A model generated the notes under the pieces. That model ran no database searches. It was not told the origin of the DNA and saw only the letters and a program-made list of their open reading frames with translations. This document shows, in pieces, positions 1 through 9,224 of a stretch of 64,000 nt of DNA. Every line of letters starts with the position of its first letter. Within the stretch, counting starts at the first letter, position 1. The stretch comes from Carbonatibacter sp965199245 (GTDB lineage Bacteria; Pseudomonadota; Alphaproteobacteria; Kiloniellales; Kiloniellaceae), in assembly GCA_965199245.1 (NCBI GenBank), contig CBDAQP010000003.1, forward strand, positions 558,001-622,000, given 5' to 3'. The position numbers and the translations under genes are program-made.

Positions 1-316
1 GGCTTTGGGGGCAAAAACCAAAAAAATGGCCCTGGGTCACAGGGGGGCAAATCACCCTGTGCGCGACCACACCACAGGAAAGGTCGAAATTACCAGCCAA
101 AACCACGGCTTTGTCGTCGATCACGACAGCCTGCCCGCCGGGGTTGTCCAGACCCACGTTTCGCTTTTTGATGGCACTAATCAGGGCCTCGCCCTCAACA
201 AACGTCCGGTTTTTTCGGTGCAATACCACCCTGAAGCCTCCCCCGGACCGCAAGACAGCCATTATCTTTTTGACCGATTCCGCCAGGCCATGGACAATCG
301 TCGCCAAACCCCTTGA
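1..316 (+). CDS. carA: Carbamoyl-phosphate synthase small subunit, C-terminal end (partial)
   Basis: Only the last ~104 codons are inside the window; the reading frame is open from base 2 and the gene starts upstream of the left edge. CarA is the glutaminase that releases ammonia from glutamine for carbamoyl phosphate, used in arginine and pyrimidine synthesis. The visible part is the end of the class I glutamine amidotransferase domain: GHRGANHPVRD, then TSQNHGFVV, then QYHPEASPGP, which holds the catalytic His and Glu of the Cys-His-Glu triad (the Cys lies off-window). It is followed after 35 bases by carB, so the two subunits are probably co-transcribed. Confidence 0.95.
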   Translation, partial: ALGAKTKKMALGHRGANHPVRDHTTGKVEITSQNHGFVVDHDSLPAGVVQTHVSLFDGTNQGLALNKRPVFSVQYHPEASPGPQDSHYLFDRFRQAMDNRRQTP

Positions 317-351
317 CTCCCCCCCCTTTTGCCAAAAGCGAAGCTCGAACC

Positions 352-3300
352 ATGCCGAAAAGAACAGATATTTCTTCTATCATGATTATTGGGGCTGGCC
401 CGATTGTCATCGGTCAAGCCTGCGAGTTTGATTATTCCGGGGCGCAGGCATGCAAGGCCCTACGCGCAGAGGGATACCGTATTATTCTAGTCAATTCCAA
501 CCCCGCGACCATCATGACAGACCCGGATCTGGCAGATGCGACCTATGTCGAACCCATCACGCCAGAAATGGTCGAAAAAATCATCGCACGAGAAAAACCA
601 GATGCCTTGCTGCCGACAATGGGAGGACAAACGGCCCTGAATACGGGCTTGGCCCTTGCCCGTTCCGGTGCGCTGGATCGTCACGGCGTCGAATTGATTG
701 GTGCGCGCGCCGATGTGATTGAAAAGGCCGAAGACCGTCAGCTTTTCCGCGATGCCATGGATAAAATTGGCCTCAAATCCCCGCGTTCGCGGGTGGTGCA
801 GAGCCTCGACGATGCCCGCGCAGCCCTTGATTTCGTTGGCCTGCCCGCGATTATCCGCCCCTCCTTTACCCTTGGCGGAACGGGCGGGGGGATTGCCTAT
901 AACGCACAGGAATTTGACACCATCGTTCAGGGTGGATTGAAAGCCTCCCCCACCCGCGAAGTCTTGATCGAACAATCCGTTTTAGGTTGGAAAGAATACG
1001 AGATGGAAGTTGTCCGCGATAAAGCCGATAACTGCATTATCATCTGTGCCATTGAAAACATTGACCCGATGGGGGTGCATACTGGCGATTCCATGACGGT
1101 CGCCCCGGCTCTGACCCTGACAGACAAGGAATATCAACTCTTGCGCGATGCCTCCATTGCAACACTGCGCGAAATAGGTGTCGAAACGGGTGGATCGAAC
1201 GTCCAGTTCGGCATTAACCCTGACAATGGCGAAATTGTTGTCATTGAAATGAACCCCCGCGTTTCACGCTCCTCGGCCTTGGCATCCAAGGCAACTGGCT
1301 TTCCGATTGCCAAGATTGCCGCCAAGCTCGCCGTCGGCTTTACACTGGATGAATTGCAAAACGACATGACCGCCCCCCCTGAGGACGGGAACAGTGACCA
1401 ACGTGTCATTCCGGCATCTTTTGAACCGACCCTTGATTATGTTGTCACCAAGATTCCGCGCTTTGCCTTTGAAAAGTTCCCGGGCGCAGAAGACTACCTG
1501 ACGACGTCGATGAAATCGGTCGGCGAAGTCATGTCGATTGGACGGTGCTTTGCCGAATCGGTGCAAAAGGCTCTGCGTTCTTTAGAAACGGGCTTAAGCG
1601 GCTTTGACGAACTCACCATTGAGGGCGCGGTCGATTCAAATGGTCAGGCTGATTACGATGCGGTGCGGGCCTTTCTGTCCCGCCCGACAAAGGATCGTCT
1701 CCTTGCCATTGCACAGGCCTTCCGCCACGGCCTGAGTGTTGAAGATATTTTTGCGGTGACAAAATTTGACCCGTGGTTCCTGCGACAAATTGAACAGATT
1801 GTTCAAACAGAACAGAATATTCAGGGTCAAGGTCTGCCCACAACACGCCAGGGCTTGCACCGCCTCAAACGCATGGGTTTTTCCGATGCGCGTCTGGGAG
1901 CCTTAACCGGTTTGGGGGAAGAGGCCGTGCGCACGCGCCGTCAAGCCCTGAATCTGCACCCTGTTTATAAGCGCATTGATAGCTGTGCCGGGGAATTTCC
2001 ATCACGCACCCCCTACCTCTATTCCTGTTACGAAGGCGACGGCCTGCGCCTTGGCGAATGTGAGGCCGAAGTCTCTGAGCGGACAAAAATCATGATTCTG
2101 GGCGGCGGGCCGAACCGGATCGGTCAGGGTATCGAATTTGATTACTGCTGTGTCCATGCCGCCTATGCACTCAGTGCGGCGGGCTACGAAACCATCATGG
2201 TCAACTGTAACCCGGAAACAGTTTCAACGGATTATGATACCTCTGACCGGCTCTATTTTGAGCCACTCGTCGCCGAAGACGTGATTGAAATTGCCCGCCG
2301 GGAACAGACCCGGGGAACGCTCAAGGGGGTCATCGTCCAGTTTGGTGGGCAAACCCCGCTCAAGCTCTCACACGCGCTCCAATCTGCGGGCATTCCGATT
2401 CTAGGTACGACCCCCGATGCCATTGATCTGGCCGAAGACCGCGAGCGATTCCAACGCCTGCTTATGGATTTAAACCTGTGTCAGCCCGCAAACGGGACAG
2501 CGACAACTCGCGAACAAGCCCACAGCGTCGCGGAAAAAATCGGCTTTCCGGTTGTAATCCGACCCTCTTATGTCCTGGGCGGGCGCGCGATGGAAATTAT
2601 CCACGGCCCCGACCAGCTTGATCGCTATATCAGTTCTGCGGTGCAGGTATCAGGCAACAATCCGGTTTTGATTGACAGCTATCTGCAAGACGCGATTGAA
2701 ATTGATGTTGATGCCCTCTGTGACGGGGAAGACGTCTTTATTGCCGGTATCATGGAACATATCGAAGAAGCGGGTATTCATTCCGGCGATTCAGCCTGTA
2801 GCCTGCCGCCACAGAATTTGGATGATGATCTCCTGACCCGCCTACGCACCCAAACGCGCCAAATGGCCCTGGCCCTCAATGTGGTCGGGTTGATGAATGT
2901 TCAATTTGCGATCAAGGACGGGGTGGTTTACGTCCTTGAAGTCAACCCCCGCGCCAGCCGCACGGTTCCCTTTGTCGCCAAGGCCACAGGACACGCCATC
3001 GCCAAATTCGCCGCCCGGATTATGGCGGGGGAAAAACTGACCGACTTCGGCCCCTTTCCCTCCCCTGGCGATCACGTCGCAGTTAAAGAAGCCGTCTTTC
3101 CCTTCCGTCGCTTTCCCGGTGTTGATGTCGTCCTCGGCCCTGAAATGCGCTCCACCGGCGAAGTCATCGGATTGGACAAAGAATTTGACAGGGCCTTCCT
3201 CAAAGCCCAGATCGCCGCAGGGGCCGACCTGCCGACCAGCGGCTGTGTCTTTTTATCGGTCAAGGAACGCGACAAACCCGCCATGGTCGCCGTTGTGCGC

Positions 3301-3648
3301 GACCTGCAAGACCTGGGCTTTAGCCTGCTGGCGACAACAGGCACTGCACAGGCCCTGACAGCGGCGGGATTAAAGGTTGAAACGGTGCTCAAGGTTCGCG
3401 AAGGCCGCCCGAATATTGTCGATGCGATCAAATCGCGAGCGGTTCAGGTCATCATCAACACCACCGAAGACCGTAAAGCTATTTCAGACAGCTTTGACAT
3501 TCGTCGCAGTGCACTGGATGCAGAGATTCCCTATTTTACCACCGCAAACGCCGCCCGCGCCATGACCCGCGCCATCGCCGCAAAACAGCGCGACGACCTC
3601 ACAGTTCTGCCATTGCAGGATCATTTCAAAACCACCGATGACAAATAA
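352..3648 (+). CDS. carB: Carbamoyl-phosphate synthase large subunit
   Basis: 1098 residues, the usual CarB length. It makes carbamoyl phosphate from bicarbonate, two ATP and the ammonia delivered by CarA. The two homologous synthetase halves are both complete: the first opens with MIIGAGPIVIGQACEFDYSG, the second (from about residue 580) with MILGGGPNRIGQGIEFDYCC. Each has its ATP-grasp stretch (RPSFTLGGTGGG and RPSYVLGGRAMEI), and a C-terminal MGS-like allosteric domain follows. I chose the ATG at 352, which gives the family-typical start MPKRTDISSIMIIG; the frame also opens at a TTG at 313, but that adds an unconserved leader overlapping the carA stop. No frameshift or missing key motif is seen. 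Confidence 0.97.
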   Translation: MPKRTDISSIMIIGAGPIVIGQACEFDYSGAQACKALRAEGYRIILVNSNPATIMTDPDLADATYVEPITPEMVEKIIAREKPDALLPTMGGQTALNTGLALARSGALDRHGVELIGARADVIEKAEDRQLFRDAMDKIGLKSPRSRVVQSLDDARAALDFVGLPAIIRPSFTLGGTGGGIAYNAQEFDTIVQGGLKASPTREVLIEQSVLGWKEYEMEVVRDKADNCIIICAIENIDPMGVHTGDSMTVAPALTLTDKEYQLLRDASIATLREIGVETGGSNVQFGINPDNGEIVVIEMNPRVSRSSALASKATGFPIAKIAAKLAVGFTLDELQNDMTAPPEDGNSDQRVIPASFEPTLDYVVTKIPRFAFEKFPGAEDYLTTSMKSVGEVMSIGRCFAESVQKALRSLETGLSGFDELTIEGAVDSNGQADYDAVRAFLSRPTKDRLLAIAQAFRHGLSVEDIFAVTKFDPWFLRQIEQIVQTEQNIQGQGLPTTRQGLHRLKRMGFSDARLGALTGLGEEAVRTRRQALNLHPVYKRIDSCAGEFPSRTPYLYSCYEGDGLRLGECEAEVSERTKIMILGGGPNRIGQGIEFDYCCVHAAYALSAAGYETIMVNCNPETVSTDYDTSDRLYFEPLVAEDVIEIARREQTRGTLKGVIVQFGGQTPLKLSHALQSAGIPILGTTPDAIDLAEDRERFQRLLMDLNLCQPANGTATTREQAHSVAEKIGFPVVIRPSYVLGGRAMEIIHGPDQLDRYISSAVQVSGNNPVLIDSYLQDAIEIDVDALCDGEDVFIAGIMEHIEEAGIHSGDSACSLPPQNLDDDLLTRLRTQTRQMALALNVVGLMNVQFAIKDGVVYVLEVNPRASRTVPFVAKATGHAIAKFAARIMAGEKLTDFGPFPSPGDHVAVKEAVFPFRRFPGVDVVLGPEMRSTGEVIGLDKEFDRAFLKAQIAAGADLPTSGCVFLSVKERDKPAMVAVVRDLQDLGFSLLATTGTAQALTAAGLKVETVLKVREGRPNIVDAIKSRAVQVIINTTEDRKAISDSFDIRRSALDAEIPYFTTANAARAMTRAIAAKQRDDLTVLPLQDHFKTTDDK

Positions 3649-3713
3649 ATTGCTCTCCTTAAAAAGAGTGTAAAATGGGCCTTTATTGATGTATAAATGG
3701 TTCGTGATAAAAG

Positions 3714-4772
3714 ATGATTGGCCTATTTATGACTCAGACCACAGATGATCGACCAAGACGACCCGAAGTTATCGTCACGCGCCGTTTGCCGGATGCTGTT
3801 GAAGGCCGGATGCGCGAACTTTTTTCCTGTCATTTGAATACAACAGACGCTCCTTTTTCAAAAGAAGACCTCATCGACGCGATGCAAAGTGCGGATATTC
3901 TCGTCCCCACCATCACGGATCAGATCACCGCAGACATCATTGCAGAGGCCGGGGCGCGATTGAAACTGATCGCATCTTTTGGCAATGGCATTGACCATAT
4001 TGACCTGAGTGCCTGTCGCCAGAAAAAAATCACCGTCACCAACACCCCCGGCGTGTTGACAGATGATACCGCCGATATGACCATGGCCTTGATTCTATCC
4101 GTTTCGCGCCGCATTAACCAGGGAACAGCACTTGTGAAGTCCGGTGCCTGGCAAGGATGGTGCCCGACAGGCCTGTTGGGGAAACGGATCAATGGAAAGC
4201 GGATGGGGATTATCGGCATGGGGCGCGTGGGGACAGCCCTCGCCCGGCGCGCGCGCGGTTTTGGTATCTCCATTCACTACCACAATCGCAGACGGGTCGC
4301 GGAAAAAGTCGAACAGAACCTGGAGGCCACCTATTGGGAAAACCTCGACCAGATGCTGGAACATGTCGATATTGTTTCGGTCAACTGTCCCCACACCGAA
4401 GACACCCGCCATCTGCTCTCGGATGACCGCCTGCGGTGTCTGAAGCCATCGGCAATCCTGGTTAATACCAGCCGGAGCAAAGTTATTGACGAAGACGCCC
4501 TCGTTCGTGCCCTTGAAAAAGGGGCGGTTTTTGGGGTGGGCCTCGATGTCTTTGAACAGACCCCCGCCATCAACCCAAAACTCAAGGAACTCGAAAACGT
4601 CGTCCTCGCCCCCCACATGGGATGCGCCACAACCGAAAGCCGTCAGGCAATGGGGGAAAAGGTCATTATCAATATCAAGGCATTCTGCGACGGCCATATG
4701 CCGCCGGATCGCGTCGTTGAGGAGTTGTTATCCTTCCAGGAGGCGGCCCATTTCACCCGAAACCTCACCTGA
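3714..4772 (+). CDS. D-isomer-specific 2-hydroxyacid dehydrogenase (glyoxylate/hydroxypyruvate reductase-like)
   Basis: 352-residue NAD(P)-dependent dehydrogenase of the D-2-hydroxyacid family. The nucleotide-binding loop GMGRVG is at residues 168-173, and the catalytic Arg, Glu and His are present at R254 (NTSRSK), E281 (DVFEQTP) and H301 (LAPHMG). The pattern is closest to glyoxylate/hydroxypyruvate reductases (GyaR/GhrB type), but the substrate cannot be fixed from sequence. The start at 3714 has no clear ribosome-binding site; a second ATG at 3729 (MTQTTDD) is also possible. Its 3' end overlaps the convergent small heat-shock gene by 45 bases. It stands alone 65 bases after carB and is probably unrelated to it. 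Confidence 0.85.
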   Translation: MIGLFMTQTTDDRPRRPEVIVTRRLPDAVEGRMRELFSCHLNTTDAPFSKEDLIDAMQSADILVPTITDQITADIIAEAGARLKLIASFGNGIDHIDLSACRQKKITVTNTPGVLTDDTADMTMALILSVSRRINQGTALVKSGAWQGWCPTGLLGKRINGKRMGIIGMGRVGTALARRARGFGISIHYHNRRRVAEKVEQNLEATYWENLDQMLEHVDIVSVNCPHTEDTRHLLSDDRLRCLKPSAILVNTSRSKVIDEDALVRALEKGAVFGVGLDVFEQTPAINPKLKELENVVLAPHMGCATTESRQAMGEKVIINIKAFCDGHMPPDRVVEELLSFQEAAHFTRNLT

Positions 4773-5183
4773 TTTCTGACGCGCCTTTATTTTGATCGTC
4801 TTAACCTTTGTTTCGTGCAACGGCTGTTCGAGGTCGATATGGAGCAAGCCATTGTCCATAGAGGCCCCGACAACCTCGATCCCATCGGCAAGGATAAAGG
4901 ATTTACGGAATTGACGCCCCCCGATGCCGCGATGCAGGAAAATTCTGTTGTCATCTGCTTGCATCTTTCCCTTCACAACCAGCTGATTCTGTTCCAGCTG
5001 AACCGAAAGGTCATCCATCGAAAATCCCGCCACGGCAAGAGTAATCCGCAACTGATGATCGCTGATTTTTTCAACATTATAGGGGGGGTAACTATCGGCA
5101 CTTTTTGAGGCGCGATCAATGGCCTGTTCAAACTGCTCGAACCCCAACAACAGGGGGCTACTGAAAAGCGATAGACGCGACAT
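4728..5183 (-). CDS. Small heat-shock protein, Hsp20/IbpA family
   Basis: 151-residue ATP-independent chaperone that holds unfolding proteins for later refolding. The alpha-crystallin domain runs from about residue 33 to 125: YNVEKISDHQLRITLAVAGF at its start, the strand/loop with LHRGIGGRQFRKSF in the middle and a GLLHIDLEQPL strand near its end, as in IbpA. A good ribosome-binding site (GAGGAG, 6 bases from ATG) supports the start. It is convergent with, and overlaps by 45 bases, the preceding dehydrogenase. No ROSE-type RNA thermometer is obvious in the 73-base gap to rplS, but I could not fold it. Confidence 0.9.
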   Translation of the reverse strand: MSRLSLFSSPLLLGFEQFEQAIDRASKSADSYPPYNVEKISDHQLRITLAVAGFSMDDLSVQLEQNQLVVKGKMQADDNRIFLHRGIGGRQFRKSFILADGIEVVGASMDNGLLHIDLEQPLHETKVKTIKIKARQKSGEVSGEMGRLLEG

Positions 5184-5230
5184 GTGAAGCTCCTCTTTTC
5201 AACTCTTTGGCCCCTGTTGTTCGAGCAGAA

Positions 5231-5246
5231 GGCATTTTTAAATGCC
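5231..5246 (-). terminator. Possible hairpin after rplS
   Basis: A perfect 7-bp inverted repeat (GGCATTT / AAATGCC, 2-base loop) lies 11 bases past the rplS stop, before the heat-shock gene. It lacks a strong T-run on the minus strand, so it may be a weak terminator or an RNA-end stabiliser. Confidence 0.3.
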
Positions 5247-5256
5247 CCAACAGCCA

Positions 5257-5652
5257 TTATTTTTTTGCACGGGCCGATAGTTTTCCCTTGTAGCCCGTTG
5301 TCTTTTCCGCAATCCGCGCTGATTTACCACGGCGTTCACGCAGATAGTAAAGCTTGGCCCGACGCACAGCCCCCCGCCGCACCAGTTCAATCGACTCAAC
5401 GCGCGGACTATAGAGCGGAAAAACACGCTCTACGCCTTCGCCGTAGGAGATTTTACGCACAGTAAAGGCAGAATTCAAGCCTGCCTTTTTCATCGCAATA
5501 CAGACACCTTCATAGGCCTGAATTCGTTCCCGCGTGCCCTCAACGACCTTGACATTCACCCGCAGAGTATCCCCCGGGCCAAAATCGGGAATAGATTTTC
5601 CCTCTGTCAGCCTGGCGATCTGATCTGATTCAAATTTTTCAATGACGTTCAT
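5257..5652 (-). CDS. rplS: 50S ribosomal protein L19
   Basis: 131 residues. L19 sits at the 30S-50S interface. Clear family sequence: MNVIEKFESDQIAR, then FGPGDTLRVNVKVVEG, then RRGAVRRAKLYYLRERRGK. I start at the ATG at 5652 because AGGA lies 8 bases upstream; the frame is open a few codons further (two upstream Met codons) but without support. It is last in ffh-rpsP-rimM-trmD-rplS, a conserved operon order, about 100 bases after trmD. Confidence 0.97.
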   Translation of the reverse strand: MNVIEKFESDQIARLTEGKSIPDFGPGDTLRVNVKVVEGTRERIQAYEGVCIAMKKAGLNSAFTVRKISYGEGVERVFPLYSPRVESIELVRRGAVRRAKLYYLRERRGKSARIAEKTTGYKGKLSARAKK

Positions 5653-5754
5653 TGTCTTCATCCTTTCCACTATGCGGGGCCGTTAGCCCCATCAAAATCA
5701 AAGTTTTTCCCCTATCTATCACAATTTATCCGATAGGGAGGGAACATTTTCTTT

Positions 5755-6504
5755 TTACGTCCCCCTGTGCGCCAGCCACATCTGCCACAGATCAGGCCGC
5801 CGCTGTTTGGTCAATTCTTCCGAACGGGCCTGACGCCACGCCCTGATATGTGCGTGGTGCCCGGATTGCAGAACCTTGGGAACCTCACGCCCTGCCCATC
5901 GCGCCGGACGTGTATAGAGCGGATACTCTAACAAACCCGTTTCAAAAGATTCTTCACACGCCGAGTCCACATTCCCCATCACACCGGGCAGGAGACGCAC
6001 CACCGCATCGATCAAAACCGTTGCCGCCAACTCCCCACCCGATAAAATATAGTCACCGATAGAGACCTCCTGCACAGAATGCTGATCCAACACACGTTGA
6101 TCCACGCCTTCATAACGCCCACAAAGAATCGTCACACCATCACCGCCCGCCAAATCCTTGACAAAGGATTGGTCTAACGGTCGCCCCCGGGGGGACATAT
6201 AAAGCACTGGCCCCGCCCGCCCGGCCACAGACCGAAGGGCGCGATCCAAAACATCCGGGCGCATAACCATCCCCGCCCCACCACCAAAGGGCGTATCATC
6301 GACCGTGCGATGCCTGTCGGTGGCAAAGTCCCTGATTTGGCAGGATTCGAGCGACCAAATGCCTTGAGCCAGGGCCCGCCCGGCCAAAGACTGCCCCAAC
6401 AGTCCGGGGAAGGCATCGGGCATCAAGGTCAAAACAGTCGCCCGCCAACAACCATTCCTATAGCGCAGATCACACACGCCCAACAGTTCCCTCTTGCACC
6501 GCAT
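5755..6504 (-). CDS. trmD: tRNA (guanine-N1)-methyltransferase
   Basis: Methylates G37 of tRNAs next to the anticodon, preventing +1 frameshifts; a SPOUT-class knotted enzyme that works as a dimer. Seen: ATVLTLMPDAFPG at the N-terminus, GGGAGMVMRPDV, the SAM-binding knot with LCGRYEGVDQRV and IGDYILSGGELA, and the C-terminal region with LEYPLYTRPARW. The start is uncertain: ATG at 6504 gives 249 residues, and a GTG at 6477 gives 240, nearer the usual N-terminus. Either start overlaps the end of rimM (stop at 6470), pointing to translational coupling. Confidence 0.95.
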   Translation of the reverse strand: MRCKRELLGVCDLRYRNGCWRATVLTLMPDAFPGLLGQSLAGRALAQGIWSLESCQIRDFATDRHRTVDDTPFGGGAGMVMRPDVLDRALRSVAGRAGPVLYMSPRGRPLDQSFVKDLAGGDGVTILCGRYEGVDQRVLDQHSVQEVSIGDYILSGGELAATVLIDAVVRLLPGVMGNVDSACEESFETGLLEYPLYTRPARWAGREVPKVLQSGHHAHIRAWRQARSEELTKQRRPDLWQMWLAHRGT

Positions 6505-7042
6505 CAGGGACAGAACCACCGTCAACAGTCGGCTCCAAATCCGACAGGGCAACAACAATCCGCCCGCCAGAAAGGTCAACCTCTGGCACAAAGCTTTGCG
6601 TAAAGGGAACCATCTGCGTTTTGCGTCCCTGCCCAAATTCGATCAGATCACCCGCGCCGAAATTGTGAACAGCAACAACCGCCCCCCGCGCCGTCTGCGC
6701 CAGGTCTTCGACCGCTAATCCGACCAGATCCTGAGCATAGAACAGGTCATCGTCTTCCAACGCAGGAAAAGCCGAACGCACAACAAAAAACCGGGTTCCG
6801 CGCAACCGCGCCGCCTGTTCACGATCACCAACGCCGGGAATTTGCGCCAGAATGGCTCCCTTGACCTGACCTTTGAGCGTAAGAGAAACGCTACGCCCCT
6901 CTGCATCCTGAACCGCACCATAAGACAACAGGTCTGCGGGGTCTTCGGTGAAGACTTTCAGCCGCACGAGGCCGCGCACACCGTGCGCCCCCGCCACAAC
7001 GGCAATGCAGATCATATCCGTTGCTGTCTCCCCGGAACGCAT
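6470..7042 (-). CDS. rimM: Ribosome maturation factor RimM (16S rRNA processing)
   Basis: 190 residues; assists maturation of the 30S head and binds S19. The N-terminal RimM domain is marked by ICIAVVAGAHGVRGLVRLK and RGTRFFVVRSAF, and the C-terminal PRC-barrel by DLVGLAVED and GAGDLIEF. The ATG at 7042 is 6 bases after the rpsP stop; the second ATG at 7015 (MICIAVV) matches the family start better and cannot be excluded. It is the third gene of the ffh operon. Confidence 0.94.
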   Translation of the reverse strand: MRSGETATDMICIAVVAGAHGVRGLVRLKVFTEDPADLLSYGAVQDAEGRSVSLTLKGQVKGAILAQIPGVGDREQAARLRGTRFFVVRSAFPALEDDDLFYAQDLVGLAVEDLAQTARGAVVAVHNFGAGDLIEFGQGRKTQMVPFTQSFVPEVDLSGGRIVVALSDLEPTVDGGSVPDAVQEGTVGRV

Positions 7043-7048
7043 CTGCCC

Positions 7049-7411
7049 CTATGCCTCACCCTCTGCGGCGGCTTCGGCCGCAAGGCGTTTTTCTTCAAGG
7101 CGTTCCTTTGCCTTTGCCTTCATCTGGTTTTTCTTTGTCTGCTCTGGCACACGACGAGCCGCCATCAAACCCAAATCACCCAAGAACCGGGCCACGCGGT
7201 CTGTCGGTTGCGCACCCGTCCCGATCCAATATTTCGCCCGCTCCTGATTGAGGATGAGGCGTTCGGGGTGATCCTTGGGCACCATCGGATTGTAGGATCC
7301 AATTTTTTCAATAAAGCACCCATCGCGTGGCGCACGAACATCAGCAATAACAATACGGTAGTAGGGGCGTTTTTTTGTTCCCCCCCGCGCAAGGCGAATT
7401 TTTACAGCCAT
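7049..7411 (-). CDS. rpsP: 30S ribosomal protein S16
   Basis: 120 residues. The N-terminal ~80 residues are canonical S16 (MAVKIRLARGGTKKRPYYRI, then FIEKIGSYNP). They are followed by an Ala/Lys/Glu-rich tail of about 35 residues, an extension common in alphaproteobacterial S16. GAGGA lies about 9 bases before the ATG. It sits between ffh (193-base gap) and rimM (6-base gap) in the same direction. Confidence 0.97.
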   Translation of the reverse strand: MAVKIRLARGGTKKRPYYRIVIADVRAPRDGCFIEKIGSYNPMVPKDHPERLILNQERAKYWIGTGAQPTDRVARFLGDLGLMAARRVPEQTKKNQMKAKAKERLEEKRLAAEAAAEGEA

Positions 7412-7604
7412 ATATCATGTCCTCGTATCATCGAAACAACCGGACAATCCGGCTGTTTTCTCAAACAAATCCCCGACCCTTGCAGGTCGATCTCAACCGC
7501 GCGGAACCCGCGCCAAACCCCAGACCTGTCAACGCTGACCGATCCGGATAAACCCTTTCGGGATAGTTTTAACTCTTTATTCGGGGACCCCCCCAAACAT
7601 CCCT

Positions 7605-8978
7605 TTATTTGGGGAAACCCCCAAACCCCGGGGGCAAAAGGCCCTGCAAGCCCCCACGGGCGAGGCCTTTTTTGCCCATTTTTTGAACCTTTTTCATCAT
7701 CCGGGCGGCGTCCTGGTGCTGTTTCAGCAACCGATTCACATCCTGAACCGCCAACCCACAGCCTTTGGCAATGCGTTGTTTACGCCGGGCTTTGATAATG
7801 TCCGGTTTTGCACGTTCCCCCGGGGTCATCGAAGAAATAATGGCCAACTGACGCCCCACCACACGCTCATCAGGTTTAGCGTCTTTCATTTTCTTCATCA
7901 TTGCAGAATTCATCCCGGGCAGGAGATCCATCACACCGCCCAACCCGCCCATTTTCTGCATCTGACGCAACTGCATTGCCAGATCATTAAGGTCAAAGAC
8001 CCCTTTTTGCATCTTCCGCGCGAGTTTTTCGGCCTCTTCTTCCTCAAAATTTTCAGTGGCCTTTTCAACAAGGGAAACAATATCCCCCATCCCCAAAATG
8101 CGCGAGGCCACGCGATCAGGATGAAAATCTTCCAGTTCTTCAAGCTTTTCCCCCATGCCCATCAATTTAATCGGACAGCCCGTCACCGCCCGCATCGACA
8201 GAGCCGCCCCGCCGCGCGCATCGCCATCCATGCGCGTCATGACCAGACCACTGAGACCAATTTTTTCATGGAATGCCTGTGCAACCGCAACGGCATCCTG
8301 CCCCGTCATGGCATCGGCAACCAGTAGCGTTTCGATTGGGGTGGTGGCATCGCGGACAGCGACGGCCTCTGCCATCAAATCCTCGTCAATCGCCAGACGG
8401 CCCGCCGTATCCAAAATAACAACATCAAACCCTTCGAGGTTCGCCATCTGCACCGCGCGGCGGGCAATCGCCACAGGTTTTTCCCCCGGAACAATCGGAA
8501 GCACCCGCACCCCCGTTTGCGCCCCTAAAACCTGAAGCTGTTGCTGGGCCGCAGGACGGCGCACGTCAAGAGAGGCCATCAGAACCTTTTTACGGTCTCT
8601 GTCCGTCAAACGCTTTGCAATTTTTGCCGTCGAGGTCGTCTTTCCCGCGCCCTGTAGCCCCACCATCATCATCACCGCAGGGGGCGTCGCGGCAAAATTC
8701 AGGGGCGCAGCCTCCGCCCCAAGCATTTCCACCAGTTTATCGTGAACGACCTTAATCACCATTTGGGCCGGGGTGACAGATTTTAAAACCTTGCGATCAA
8801 CGGCTTCCTGACCAACCCGGGTCATAAAATCCTTCACCACAGCAAGCGCAACGTCTGCTTCGAGTAAAGCAACACGCACATCACGCAAGGCGGCGGTGAC
8901 GTCTGCCTCGCTGAGCACAGCACGCCTGCCCAGCCCCTCAAGGGCTGTCCTCAGACGCTCCTGCAACTGCTCAAACAT
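7605..8978 (-). CDS. ffh: Signal recognition particle protein Ffh
   Basis: 457 residues. Binds 4.5S RNA and the signal sequences of nascent inner-membrane proteins, and docks with FtsY. N-domain helices (MFEQLQERLRTALEGLG), then the G-domain: P-loop GLQGAGKTTSTAK (from residue 107), DTAGR, and TRMDGDARGGAALS. The Met-rich M-domain has the RNA-binding stretch (SMTPGERAKPDIIKARRKQRIAKG), and the protein ends GFGGFPK. I start at the ATG at 8978; an ATG at 8999 adds seven residues that do not fit the family. It leads the ffh-rpsP-rimM-trmD-rplS run, with a good promoter candidate at 9143-9171. Confidence 0.97.
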   Translation of the reverse strand: MFEQLQERLRTALEGLGRRAVLSEADVTAALRDVRVALLEADVALAVVKDFMTRVGQEAVDRKVLKSVTPAQMVIKVVHDKLVEMLGAEAAPLNFAATPPAVMMMVGLQGAGKTTSTAKIAKRLTDRDRKKVLMASLDVRRPAAQQQLQVLGAQTGVRVLPIVPGEKPVAIARRAVQMANLEGFDVVILDTAGRLAIDEDLMAEAVAVRDATTPIETLLVADAMTGQDAVAVAQAFHEKIGLSGLVMTRMDGDARGGAALSMRAVTGCPIKLMGMGEKLEELEDFHPDRVASRILGMGDIVSLVEKATENFEEEEAEKLARKMQKGVFDLNDLAMQLRQMQKMGGLGGVMDLLPGMNSAMMKKMKDAKPDERVVGRQLAIISSMTPGERAKPDIIKARRKQRIAKGCGLAVQDVNRLLKQHQDAARMMKKVQKMGKKGLARGGLQGLLPPGFGGFPK

Positions 8979-9013
8979 GCTCGCCCCCCATCGGGTCAAT
9001 TACCCGGATAAAA

Positions 9014-9060
9014 TCACCACGATACTGTCACCACGATACTGTCACCACGATACTGTCACC
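9014..9060. repeat. 14-bp tandem repeat in the ffh leader
   Basis: Three perfect head-to-tail copies of a 14-base unit (TCACCACGATACTG on the + strand) plus a partial fourth. They lie 36 bases upstream of the ffh start codon and inside the predicted 5' leader. Confidence 0.9.
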
Positions 9061-9142
9061 AAACGCACAAAACGCCAGCGCACGAAACTCGTGGACTGAC
9101 GGAATGGATCAAGACCGCGATCCATATCGCAAACAAGGGCAT

Positions 9143-9171
9143 TTCATAGAGGGCATGATCCTCTCTGTCAA
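9143..9171 (-). promoter_or_regulatory. Sigma-70-type promoter for the ffh operon
   Basis: Reading the minus strand, a perfect -35 box TTGACA (9171-9166) is followed by exactly 17 bases and a -10 box TATGAA (9148-9143, 4 of 6 matches). The predicted start of transcription, near 9136, would give a leader of about 158 bases containing the 14-bp repeats. It lies downstream of the ribBA stop, so ffh can be transcribed independently of the riboflavin genes. Confidence 0.55.
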
Positions 9172-9224
9172 GCATCTTTGCCCCAATGTCACCAGCAACG
9201 ATTTTGAGAAATACTCAAAAAATG

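Noticed and set aside
7591..7614. Inverted repeat (CCCCAAA / TTTGGGG) at the ffh stop as a terminator
   Set aside because: It overlaps the ffh stop, has a 10-base loop and no T-run, and rpsP downstream belongs to the same conserved operon.
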